Of a DNA stretch of 53,894 bases, positions 24,065-36,159 are shown piece after piece. The stretch lies in the NCBI GenBank assembly GCA_022579005.1, contig MU401691.1, positions 1 through 53,894 of the forward strand, in the 5' to 3' direction. This DNA comes from Poronia punctata (lineage: Eukaryota; Ascomycota; Sordariomycetes; Xylariales; Xylariaceae). Position numbers and translations under genes: made by a program. How positions within the stretch are numbered: position 1 is the first letter of the stretch; each line of letters starts with the position of its first letter. The notes beneath the pieces were generated by a model. That model had not been told where the DNA came from, searched no databases, and worked only from the letters and a program-made list of their open reading frames with translations.

Positions 24065-25716
24065 AAATAATATTAGTAGCCTAGATTTAAAAATAACTAT
24101 AACCATTACGTTTTTAACTATTTATCATGCTACTTATAAAGCTTTTACAAGATACAATAGTAAAGAAATTAATAATTTTATTAGTACTAAACTGCGTATA
24201 GCAATATATAATAATAAATGTTAAGCAAATGTTTAAAAGTAAATATAGTTTTAATAATACTATAGTTATAGTAAATAAACTAAGAAATTTTAAACAATGC
24301 TAGATAGTATATAGGAAATAGTGAAATAAGCTGCTTAAATATACTATAAGCGTTTTTTTTAAGTATTTAGCTTGCTTATAATAATAATATTAAATTAAAG
24401 GCTATAATTATATTAGCATTTATAAATAAATTAACTAAAACTTTTAAGATTACTTAAATACTAGCTTTAAAAAAATATTATAAGTTTATAAAATAAGTTA
24501 AAATTATAAATAAACACTTAAACTAATAGCTACGCTTTTATATTAACTACTATTAAAATAATTAATTAAAATAAATAATTATAATAAACTATGCTTAAGC
24601 AGCTATATTATATAATTTAATAAAGCTTTTACTATATAAAGTAAAAATAAAATTTATAATACCTTTTTATTTTAACTAAAAAAACAAGACTGCTAAACAA
24701 AAAAGAAAGAAACTACTATTAAAAAGCGTAATTACGCTAAAATGCTTAATAATAAGCTTATAAACTTAAAAAATATATTAATATAATAAAAGCAAATTTA
24801 TAGCAAATATAATAATATATAATAAACTAAGCTAATAAAAGTTATAAAAAGCTTAGCTTTAATATAAAAAACTATATATTTATTATTAAAAAATAGCAGT
24901 TTTAGTAAATAAACTAGCTATTTAATAAACTTAACTACTTTATAACCTAATAAAAATTTTAAATTTTATTACAAAAAAGCACTATATATACTTTTAAAAC
25001 GCTAACCTTATAGCAATTAACTAACAAGTATTATAGTCATTAACTTAATAAATATTTAAATAACCTTTTATTAAAGCAAAAATTTAAAACTCTTACTAAA
25101 AAAACTATAAAGCTAATAAGCAAAAACGAATTTATAGTTAAAAAATATAAACATTAAAACTATATTATTATAAGCTATAATATAAAGTTAATTAAAAAAG
25201 TTAAAATATTAACAAAAAAATAGTATTTAGCTAAAAACTTTAAAAATAGCGGAAAATTACTAAACAAAATTTATAAACAACACTTTAAAGCTATAAAACC
25301 TCTAGTTTAATTAGCTAAATAGCTATAAGCAATAAAAAAACAAGTTTAATAAACTTTATAAAAATAATAATAAAGTAATAACAAGTTTATTTTAAAAAAT
25401 ATAATAAAAGAACACACAATAAAACGTAATAGTTAAATATGCTTTAAAATAAATCTTTTTTTTAAGAAAAATAGTTATAAATTAGTTAATAGCAATATAG
25501 CTAACTAGGTAGCTTATACTTATTACCTTTATTAACTATAAATATTAAAGCCTGCACTTATAAACAGCTATAGCTTTACTATAGTGTATATATATAATTT
25601 GCACACTTTATAAGATCTTAAAAGCTTTTTCTTTTTTTTCTCTTTACTTTAAAATTTCTATTAATAAATTAAGTTACCTTTAAAAGCCTTGCTTTCTTTA
25701 TAACCTAATTATAATA
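24065..25716 (+). mobile_element. Gypsy-1 fragment D (integrase end plus 3' LTR)
   Basis: This fragment aligns with 11190-12864 of element A in the same orientation, from about the GCTAAATAATATTAGTAG block to the LTR end. Its 3' LTR is 25472-25716, preceded by an A-rich purine tract. The 5' four-fifths of the element are absent. The left edge is approximate. It directly abuts fragment C at 25717. Confidence 0.82.
25472..25716 (+). repeat. Gypsy-1 LTR of fragment D
   Basis: A 245-bp LTR starting TAGTTATAAATTAG and ending CCTAATTATAATA, with the same internal order as 6260-6501. Confidence 0.88.
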
Positions 25717-27117
25717 AGAAGTATATAATTATTTTTAAAATTTTATACTTTTTATAAAAAGCTTATATATAAGTATAGCTAAAAAGTAAAACTACTAATA
25801 ATACTAATATATTATAATATAACCTTTACTTAAAATAAATGTTATAAAAAGGTGTTTTAAAAACTATAAAAAAACGCTAACTTTAGCTCTTTCTTTGCGT
25901 TACTATAATTATAATTTACTTATAAAAGTAAAAATAAATATATTAAACAAGGTAATAGCTAGCACTTTATAGCATTTTACTTTAAAATAATAATAAAAGC
26001 AAAGTTAAACTATAATATTTATAATAAAAAAAATGCTAGTAATAGTATTAGCAATAAAAAATAATAAGCTAAATTAATTAGGTACTAAAAAAACTTTTTT
26101 TAATTATTATAAACTATAAACCTTTAAAATATTTTAATATAAAGCAGCACTTTAACTTTTAGCAAGCAAAATAGTTTATATTACTAGCTAAATATAACTC
26201 TATAATTACTTATAAACTAAAAAAATATATAGTAGCAAATATATTATTATAAAAGTAAAAAGACATAATATTATAAAAAGCAAAAAGAAAGCTATAACGC
26301 TATATAACATTTTTAAACTAATAGTTTTTAAGTTTATAACAATATAAATAAGTAAAGTACTTACTAAAATATTAGCATTTAAGCTTTTAAAAAAAGTAAA
26401 AACCTTTATAAGTTTTTAGCTTATTAATAAAATACTATAAAAAATAACGCAAACTTAAAAATATAAATATATTAGCAAAAAATATAAACACTACTTAAAT
26501 TAAAAAAAAAACTTATAAACTATATAAAATAAGCTAATAATATATAAAAATAAGCTAGTAGTTTTAAACTTACCTTTTTTATAAACAAAGCTTATTATAA
26601 AAGTTTATAACAACATATTAACAATATACTTAAAAAAAGAAAAAACTTAATAACTAGTAGCTAAACAATATCAGTAACTTAAACTTAAAAACAACTATAA
26701 CTATTATATTTTTAACTGCTTATAATGCTAACCTCTAAAAGTTTTAAAAAGTAAAATACTAAAAAACCTAATACCTTTACTAGTACTAAATTGCATATAG
26801 CAACACATAATAATTAACTTTAAGCAAATGCCTAAAAATAAACATAGTTTTAATAACGTTATAATAATAGTAAACAAACTAAGTAAAAAGTTTTAAATAA
26901 TGCTATATACTATAAAAGTAATAATATAATAAGCAGCTTAAATATATTATAAAAGGCCTTTTTAAATATTTAGCTATTTAAAATAATAATATTAAACTAA
27001 AAACTATAATTTATATTAACATTTATAAAAAGTATTAGCTAAAATCTTTAAAATTACTTAAATATTAACTTTAATAAAATACTATAAATTAATAAAATAA
27101 ATAAAAATTATAAATAA

Positions 27118-27364
27118 TGTTATAATTAGGTTATAAAGAAAGCAAGGCTTTTAAAGGTAACTTAATTTACTAATAGAAATTTTAAGGTAAAGAGAAAAAG
27201 AAGGAAAAGCTTTTAAGATCTTATAAAGTGTGCAGACCTATATATGCACGCTATAGTAAAGCTGCAGCTGTTTATAAGTGTAGGCTTTAATATTTACAGT
27301 TAAAGGAGGTAATAGCTATAAGCTACCTAGTTAGCTATATTGCTATTTAACTAATTTATAACTA
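27118..27364 (-). repeat. Gypsy-1 3' LTR of element B
   Basis: A 247-bp LTR in reverse orientation. It retains GCAGACCTATATATGCACGC and AAAGCTGCAGCTG, less mutated than its partner at 33452-33695. Confidence 0.9.
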
Positions 27365-30300
27365 CTTTTTTTAAAAAAAATAACTTGTTTTAAAGTATAT
27401 TTAACTATTATATTTTATTATACGTTTTTTTATTATATTTTTTATAATATACTTACTATTACTTTATTATTGTTTTTATAAGGTTTATTAAACTTATTTT
27501 TTTTTGCTGCTTATAACTATTTAGCTAGTTAAACTAAAGGTTTTATTGCTTTAAAGTGTTGTTTATAAATTTTTTTAAGTAATTTTGCACTATTTTTAAA
27601 GTTTTTAGCTAAATATTATTTTTTATTAATATTTTAACTTTTTTAATTAACTTTATATTATAGTTTATTATAATATAGCTTTAATGTTTATATTTTTTTA
27701 ACTATAAACTTTTTTTTGCTTATTAGGTTTATAGCTTTTTTATTAAAATTTTTAAATTTTTATTTTAATAAAAAGTTATTTAAATATTTATAAAGTTAGT
27801 TAGCATAATACTTATTAGTTAATTACTATAAAGTTAGCACTTTAAAAGTATATATATTGCTTTTTTATAATAAAATTTAAAATTTTTATTAGGTTATAAA
27901 ATAGTTAAGTTTATTAAATAGTTAGTTTATTTGCTAAGACTGCTATTTTTTAATAATAAATATATAGTTTTTTATATTAAAGTTAAGCTTTTTATAACTT
28001 TTATTAGCTTAGTTTATAAATATACTTTTGCTATATTAACATATTTTTTAATTTTATAAGCTTGGTATTAAGCATTTTAACGTAATTAAGCCTTTTTTTA
28101 TAGTAGTTTTTTTATTTTTTTATAGTAGTTTCATTTTCTTAATTAAAGTAAAAAGCATTAAAAATCTTATTTTTACTTTATATAGTAAAAGTTTTATAAA
28201 CTTATATAGTATAGCTGCTTAAGCATAGTTTATTATAAATATTTATTTTAACTAATTATTTTAATAATAGTTAATATAAAAGCGTAGTTATTAGTTTAAA
28301 TATTTGTTTATAATTTTTGCTTGTTTTATAAACTTATAATACTTTGCTAAAGCTAATATTTAAGTAATTTTAAAGATTTTAGCTAATCTATTTATAAATG
28401 CTAATATAAATTATAATTTTTAATTTAACATTGCTATTATAAATAAGCTAAATATTTAAAAAGGTTTTTTATAGTATATTCAAGCTGCTTATTATACTAT
28501 TACCTTAGTAGTATATAGTATTATTTAAAACTTTTTACTTAGTTTATTTATTATAACTATAATATTATTAAAGTTATATTTATTTTTAAGCATTTGCTTA
28601 AAGTTAATTACTATATATTGCTATATATAGTTTAATACTAGCAAAAGTATTAATTTTTTTAATATTTTATTTTTTAAAACCTTTACTAGTTTGTATTATA
28701 AGCAGTTAAAAATATAATAGTTATAATTATTTTTAAGTCTAAGCTACTAATATTGCTTAGCTATTAGTTATTAAGTTTTTTTTTTAAATATACTATTAGC
28801 ATTTATTTATACGCTTATATAATAAGCTTTGTTTATAAAAAAAGCAAGTTTAAACTACTAGCCTTTTTTTATATATTGTTAGCTTATTTTATATAGTTTA
28901 TAAGTTTTTTATTTTTTTAAATTTAAGCAGTGTTTATACTTTTTGCTAATATATTTACATTTTTAAGTTTTTTTTATTTTTATATAATATTTTATTAATA
29001 AGCTAAAAGCTTATAAAAGCCTTTACTTTTTTTTAAAGTTTAAATGCTAATATTTTAGTAAATATTTTGCTTATTTATTTTGCTATAAATTTAAAGGTTA
29101 TTAGCTTAAAAAACGTTATATAGCATTATAGTTTTTTTTTTGCTTTTTGCAATGTTATGTTTTTTTATTTTTATAACAATATATTTGCTATAACATTTTT
29201 TTTTTTAGTTTATAAGTTATTTTAAAGTTATATTTAGCTAGTAATATAAACTATTTTGCTTATTATAAGTTAAAGTACTACTTTATATTAAAGTATTTTA
29301 AAGCTTTATAGTTTATAATAACTAAAAATAGTTTTTTTTTAATAGCTAACTAATTTAGCTTACTACTTTTTTATTACTAGTACTACTGCTAGTATTTTTT
29401 TATTATAAATATTATAGTTTAGCTTTGCTTTTTTTATTGTTTTAAAGTAAAATGCTATAAAGTGCTATTTTCTACTTATATAAAGTTATAATAAAGTACT
29501 AGATATTACTTTATTTAATATTTTTATTTTTATTTTTATAAATAAGTTATAGTTATAATAATATAAAAAAAAAGCTAAAGTTAATATTTTTTTTAATTTT
29601 TAAAACGCTTTTTTATAACGCTTATTTTAAATAAAAGTTATATTATAATATATTAGCGCTATTAATAGTTTTGCTTTTTAGCTATACTTATATATAAACT
29701 TTTTATAAAAGTTATAAAATTTAAAAATAATTATATACTTTTTATAATTAGTAGCATTACTTATTTTTAAACTACTTTAACTTTAATAAAGTTAATGCTA
29801 ACGTTTTTAGCGCTTATTATATACTTTAAAAATTTAATTTAAATAATATAAGACTTAGATTTTTTAAAGTTTGCTTATAGTCTTACTTTTTTTAGTTATA
29901 ATAATACTTTTTTTATATATTTTTAGTTTTTTTTTATTATATTAAACTATATTAAAATATTATTAATATAAATATAATAAAATTAGTTTAAATAGTTAAA
30001 TAATATATTATTTATATACTTTTAAAATATTAATAGCTTATTAGTTAAATTAAATAAAAGTACTTTATATTTATATGCTTTATATTAAGTATAAAATATT
30101 ATAAGACTTTTTATTTTTATTATTATTTAAATTTAATAAAATGCTTATTATATATTAATTTTAGTAAATATTTTAGCTTTATATATTTATAAAAAAGTTT
30201 TTTTAATTAAAAGTAAAAAGTAGCAGTTTTTTTTATTAAGCTATTAAGCTTTTAATAGTTAATATAAAAGCGTATTTTTTTATATAGTTTTTTTAAAAAT

Positions 30301-33300
30301 AGTACTAGTAATACTTATAAAGTATTGCTTAGTTTTATAAATTCTTTTTAAAAATAATTTATAAAGTACTTTTAAATTGCTTTTAACTTATTAAAAAATA
30401 TTTTATATAGTAAGCTATATTTTAAATTATTAAGCAATTTTGTTTTAAAAAAACTTTATTAAATAGTTTACTTTTTATTATTATAAAAAAAGCTTATTTA
30501 AGTTTACTTTGCTAAAAGTGCACAAAAGGTTATAATATTTAAAAAGTATTATTTTTAGCGCTTATTCTTTTAGTTTTTTAATTTTTTTATTAAAAAACTT
30601 TTTAACTTTTTATTTTTTAATAATAAAGTTAATTTTCTTTATACTAGTTATTTTAACTTTTTTTTTAAATTAGTTAATTTAAATTATATATTAAAATAAA
30701 AAGGCAATAAGTAAATAAAGTTTAACTAATACCTTTTTTTTATACTAAGCTATTTTTTTTTAAGTATAAACTTTATATATTTAATATTTACTTTTTAAAA
30801 AAGCTTTATTTTTAGCGCAGTTTTTTAAGTAAGTTATCTTTTATAATTATAATTATAGCTTATTTTATTTTTTTAAAGTTAGGTTTTATAAAGTTTACTT
30901 AAAAGTTTTTGTTTAGCTTTTTTTTATAAAAACTAGTATTGCTTTGCTTTTTAGCTAAATAATAGTTTTTTTAGTATTTATAAACAAGTATTTTTATTTA
31001 AAAAATAATTAAACTTTATAAATAAAGTTTAAAAAAATATAAGTTAATAGTTTTTATAGTTTAGTAGTATTTTATACTTAGTAAACTATAGTTTTTTTAA
31101 TATTATATTATATTATATATATAGCACTATTAAAAAAACATTTTTAAATATTTGTTTATTTACTTAAAAAGTAGTTATTAAAGTTTTATATATTTTTAGC
31201 AGCTTTTTTTATTAAATTTAATTATTATTTAATAATTAAAGTTTATAATAGTTTTTAAATTTAAACTAGTTTTAATTTTTATTACTAGTAGCGTATTTAT
31301 TACTATATATATATTAGCTTTTATATTAATTAAAACGTTATTTATTTATAAAAACGATTTATTATTTAAAAGTATATAGCTAAATATAAAAAAGTTTTTT
31401 TTATATACTTATTTATTATACTTATTTTTTTATGCGCGTTAATATTTAGCAACACTTTTTTTAAGTAAAAGTTTATTTATTTTAAAGTTATTTTTTTAAA
31501 GTTTGCTTTTTCTTTAAAAAAAAAAGGCGTTAACATTATAACTATAAGCTATAAAAATTGCTTAGATTTAAGCTAATTAGTTTAAGCTATTTTTTTTAAT
31601 AAATAATTATAAAAAATATATTTTTATTTTTTATAATTAAAGCATTAGCTTTTAATAATAAAAGTTTTTATTTTTTTAGCTAATATTTTAAGTTATAATT
31701 ATAAAAAAAGTTATAAACTAGGTTTTTTTTTATTATAAAGTTATATATAGTTTTTTATAACAATATTTGGTTTTACTAAGTTTATTTAAATTATTTTAAT
31801 AATATTATTATTATAAAAGTTATTTATATTACTTATAAGCTTTTAAGCTAACTTATATTTATTTTTTTACTAAAAAATATAAACTACTTATATATAGTAT
31901 TAAATAAATATATTAAAATTAATATTATTATTAAAGTATTAAGCTATAGTTTTATATTATAAGTAAGCAACTAATTTATTATAAAACTTTTTTTTTATTT
32001 AGCTTATAACATCTTTTGCTTATTAGCAAGTTATATAAAGCTATTTTTAAAGTTTTAATAATTAGCTAAGCTTTTTAATTTTAACTTTTAGTACTTAACT
32101 TTAATATATTACTTTTAGTTTATATTTTTATATTTACTTTTTAAATAGTTTAAAAGCTTAATTAATATATTAATTATATTAAAATAGTTATTTTATAAGT
32201 ATAGCTATATATTTTTAGCTATTATATTTTTAAAGTAAGCTTTAATATTAACTAGTTTAGCTTTATTATTAATAAACTAGTTTTTATTAGCTTTAAAGTA
32301 ATTATATATATATTATAGCTATACTTTAAATATAACTTTATTTTTATTTATTTTATTATAAAAAATAAACACTTTTATTTTTATAAATTTATAAAGCTAT
32401 ATTATTATAATAGTTAAAGTTATAATATTTTAAAATAAAAACTAGCTATAAGCTAGTAAGTTTACTACTTATTAGTTAATATTAATAATTTAACTTTTAA
32501 AGCAATTAATTTTTTTATATACTAATACTAATTTTTAAGCTATATAGTTTATAATTTTATTTTAATTTAGTACTAGTAAAAGTATACTTTTATTATAATT
32601 ATAAGTTTAATTTTTTATTAATTGCTTTAAGCATTATACTTTAGCTTTAAGCTTTACGTTTTTTTTAATTTTAAATAAGTTAAAAAGTAAGTTTAATAAA
32701 CTAAGTTAGCTATAGTTTATTTATTATTTAATAATAAGCAATATATTAACTTACTTTAAACTTAATAAGCAATTAGTATTAAAGTTTAAATTTTAAATTT
32801 TTAAAATATTATATTAAAATAAGTGCTTATTAAATTATTAAATGCTTTAATGTTTATAATTTTATTAAACTTAAAAATTATTTTACGTTTATTTTTAGTA
32901 AAAGTTATAAATAAAAAACTAAGTTTATTTATTTTTTTAACGTATAGCCTAGCAAAAGTCTTTATAATATTTTATATTTTTTAATAAAAACTTTTAATTA
33001 TAAATATATAATAAAAGTTTTTAAAAGTATTTTTAATAAAACGTTAATTAAAAACTTAAGCTTGCTTTACTAAAGTATTAAAAGTTTTTTTATTTTTAAA
33101 TTTTTTAAAGTTATAGCTTAAAATCTTAGTACTTATTTTTTAAAAAAAACAAAAAATTATAATAAATTATTTATAAGCTTTTGTTTATAAAATCTTATTA
33201 ATTTTTAAAATAATTTTAGCAAAGTTACTATTTAAATATAGTGCTTTAGCTAAAACTTATTACTTTATAGCTATACGTATCTTTATGCGCTTTTTATTTT

Positions 33301-33451
33301 TTTAAGCTATAATTTTAATTAATATAAGTAGCTAAAGTATTAATTTTAGCAAACTAATTAAGTAGTATTATTAAGTTAAGTTAATTTAATTTATATTAAA
33401 TTAGCAAGTTAAAGCAACGTACTTTTTAACTTATATTAATAACTTTAAAAT

Positions 33452-33695
33452 TATTATAATTAAGTTATAAAAAAAGCAAAGCTTTTAAAGGTAACTTAAT
33501 TTATTAATAAAAATGTTAAAATAAAAAAAAATAAAAAAACCTTTTAAAATCTTATAAAGTATATAAACTTATATACGCATGCTATAATAAAGCTATAGCT
33601 ATTTATAAGTGCAGGCCTTAGTATTTATAGTTAAAAGAAGTAATAGCTATAAGCTACTTAGTTAGCTATATTGCTATTTACTTAATCTATAACTA
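33452..33695 (-). repeat. Gypsy-1 5' LTR of element B
   Basis: A 244-bp LTR, a direct repeat of 27118-27364. It starts TATTATAATTAAG (RIP-altered TG) and ends ATAACTA. It is followed by the right copy of the target duplication. Confidence 0.9.
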
Positions 33696-34620
33696 ATAAA
33701 TACTTAAACTAATAGCTACACTTTTATATTAACTACTATTAAAATAACTAATTAAAATAAATATTTATAATAAACTACGCTTAAATAGCTATACTATATA
33801 TATTTATAAAACCTTTTTTATATAAAGTAAAAATAAAGCTCTTAATACTTTTTAACTTTAATTAAAAAAACAAAACTATTAAATAAAAAATAAAAAGACT
33901 GCTATAAAAAAAACTTAGTTATATTAAAATACCTAACAATAAGCTTATAAAATTAAAAAACACGTTAATATAGTAAAAGCATATTTATAGTAAACATAAT
34001 AATATATAATAAACTAAGCTAATTAAAGCTATAAAAAGCTTCACTTTAATATAAAAGACTACGTATTTATTATTAAAAAATAGCAATTGTAGTAAATAAA
34101 CTAGCTATTTAATAAACCTAACTACTTTATAACCTAATAAAAATTCTAAATTTTATTATAAAAAAGCAATATATATACTTTTAACATACTAGCTTTATAA
34201 TAATTAACTAATAAGTATTATACTAACTAACTTTATAAATATTTAAACAACTTTATTACTAGAATAAAAACTTAATAATTTTAATAAAAAAACCATAAAT
34301 ATTAAAACTATATTATAATATACTATAATATAAAGTAAATTAAAAAAGCTAAAATATTAACAAAAAATAGTACCTAGCTAAAAACCTTAAAAATAACGCA
34401 AAATTACTAAAATTCTTTTATAAACAATACTTTAAAGCAATAAAACCTCCAGTCTAAGTAGCTAAATAGCTATAAGCAACAAAGAAAACAAATTTAATAA
34501 ACCTTATAAAAACAATAATAAGGCAATAACAAGTTTATTATAAAAAATATAACAAAAAAACATATAATAAAACATAATAGTTAAACATGCTTTAAAACAA
34601 GTTATTTCTTTTTAAAAAAG

Positions 34621-34866
34621 TAGTTATAAATTAGTTAATAACAATATAGCTAACTAAGTAGCTTATAGCTATTATTTTTTTAAACTATAAATACTAAAGC
34701 CTGCACTTATAAATAATTATAGCTTTACTATAGTGCGCATATATAAGTGTATATACTTTATAAGATTTTAAAAGGTTTTCTTTCTTTTTTCCTTTACTTT
34801 AAAATTTTTATTAATAGATTAAGTTACCTTTAAAAGCCTTGCCTTCTTTATAACTTAATTATAATA
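34621..34866 (+). repeat. Gypsy-1 3' LTR of fragment C
   Basis: A 246-bp LTR in the same orientation as elements A and D, preceded by the A-rich purine tract (TTTTTAAAAAAG) at 34609-34620. It ends AATTATAATA. Confidence 0.88.
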
Positions 34867-35290
34867 ATATTTATAATATTAAATAAATTAAAAAACCTAT
34901 AAACTTTAAATTATAAGTAGGTTAAAATTAAAAAACAAAGCCTTTACTTTTAAAATGCATTTTATAGCTATAATAACTAATTTACTTTAAACTATAAAGT
35001 TTATTTAATTATAATAGTTAATATAGTTATAAATAGCCTTTTTAGCTTTATTTAGCCTATATTAATAAAAAAAAAGCAAAAAACATTATTATAGCTTGCT
35101 AGACGTATATATAGCATACTATACGTTATATTATACTTTTATATTATTATAGCTATTTTTACTATTAAAAATCTATATAAATTAAGTAGTACTTTTTATA
35201 TATTATTTTTTATTCTTATAATAAAATTTAATAAGCATAAGTGTTTTTAGTATTAATAAAAGTAAAAGTATAAAAAAGTAGTTATTTTAG
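34867..35290. other. AT-rich DNA without identifiable gene
   Basis: RIP-like sequence with no open frame and no match I could establish. Composition recovers around 35290-35320, where gene island 2 starts. Confidence 0.5.
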
Positions 35291-36159
35291 TAAAGTGGCT
35301 ATTTTACTAAATAGCACTACCTAGTAAGGTAGTAAGCCTGCAAGCCCCTAGAAAGGTAGGGCGTAGCACAATTACCTTACTTGTTTTGCAGACCATATCT
35401 TTGTGGCGCTTATACAACTATATCTTAAGCGCTGTGGTTGCCGGGGTCGTTTTGTCTCTGTTAAACTGATTTAAGCCACGCAAAGTTACTCAATGTGGAC
35501 CAAATGGTGCATATCAGGTACTTGTAACTGTCAAATAACCTGTTCATGAGTCCATGACTATTTACCTGCCTTTGAGAGCTGGAAATGTGTTGAGAAATAA
35601 GAGCTGTCAGACTCTTTTGTCATTTGTTTAAATTCATGACCTTTTTCGGCCACCTATCTACATCAGTATCTCCACATGTCACTGGTATACCCAAGCAGCC
35701 TACACCGTTATTCTACTTTTTGGAAGAAAGCTGCTTTTGTTCATTTGGGCTACAAGTTTCTCTTCAACAAGCAACAGGGGAACCCTGCTTGATACGTTCG
35801 ACCAGGAATCAGAAGCCCTCGGCGTTCTGCCGTCTGAGCATGAATCCCTTCTGTTTCCACACTAGTGTTATACCCCCTTCACATACCTAACCTTTCTCTC
35901 GAAATTTGTCCGCAGTAAGTCACCATGTATTCTTATGCTTCTGATGGGCTTTGCACGCCAATCCCCAGTGGCCACACAACCAATACTCTTCTTAGACTTA
36001 CTCTCCTGTTAGACTTATTCCAGTTGACATCCTCCTGGCCATCTATGGGCCGTCTTGACGTTGCTCATAGCATATTCATGTATTGGCCTCTAAAAAAGGA
36101 CCAGAGAGGCCGTGGGCAGTTCTAATATCACTCGCAGTCTGACATATCTACATTTGAGA
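35291..36159 (+). promoter_or_regulatory. 5' flank of the NYN gene
   Basis: Balanced-composition, single-copy sequence upstream of the NYN gene. It starts with two small hairpins, CTACCT/AGGTAG at 35319-35334 and CCCTA/TAGGG at 35346-35361. It contains a pyrimidine-rich stretch at about 35871-35912. Two short open frames (35624-35890 and 35925-36125) show no recognisable domain or splice relation, and I treat them as untranslated or regulatory sequence. The CCACC-like context at 35925 could make the second an upstream ORF. Confidence 0.45.
35297..35344 (+). repeat. Island-edge imperfect direct repeat, left copy
   Basis: The sequence GGCTATTTTACTAAATAG, then CACTACCTAGTAAGGTAG, then TAAGCCTGCAAG resembles 39074-39116. 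The shared cores are CACTAC, GTTAA/GTAAGG-AG and CCTGCAA in the same order. It sits exactly where RIP-damaged DNA gives way to gene island 2. Confidence 0.45.

Larger units (their letters stand above)
27118..33695 (-). mobile_element. Ty3/Gypsy retrotransposon Gypsy-1 (B), full length, RIP-killed
   Basis: A 6578-bp element on the minus strand, with LTRs at 27118-27364 and 33452-33695. The 4-bp target duplication is ATAA (27114-27117 and 33696-33699); it reads AATAA as a 5-bp duplication if the LTR is ended one base earlier. It begins TGTTATAATTAGG, the only Gypsy-1 end here that keeps its TG. The reverse complement of 29951-29975 gives the A/F-Y-I-N-N-I box of a decayed Gypsy reverse transcriptase, and the whole interior is co-linear with element A. 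No frame is open. It inserted into an older Gypsy-1 fragment of opposite orientation. Confidence 0.9.
25717..34866 (+). mobile_element. Gypsy-1 fragment C, interrupted by element B
   Basis: 25717-27117 aligns with about 10215-11645 of element A (end of RT/RNase H to early integrase). The alignment resumes at 33696 and runs to the 3' LTR (34621-34866), corresponding to 11641-12864. The 6.58-kb gap is exactly element B. The join at B reproduces the uninterrupted TAAATAAATA of element A once the duplicated ATAA is removed. The 5' part (LTR, gag, most of RT) is missing. Confidence 0.85.

Noticed and set aside
35624..36125. Two plus-strand frames upstream of the NYN gene
   Set aside because: There is no recognisable domain, no splice junction linking them in frame to the NYN gene, and compositionally they look like leader or promoter sequence.
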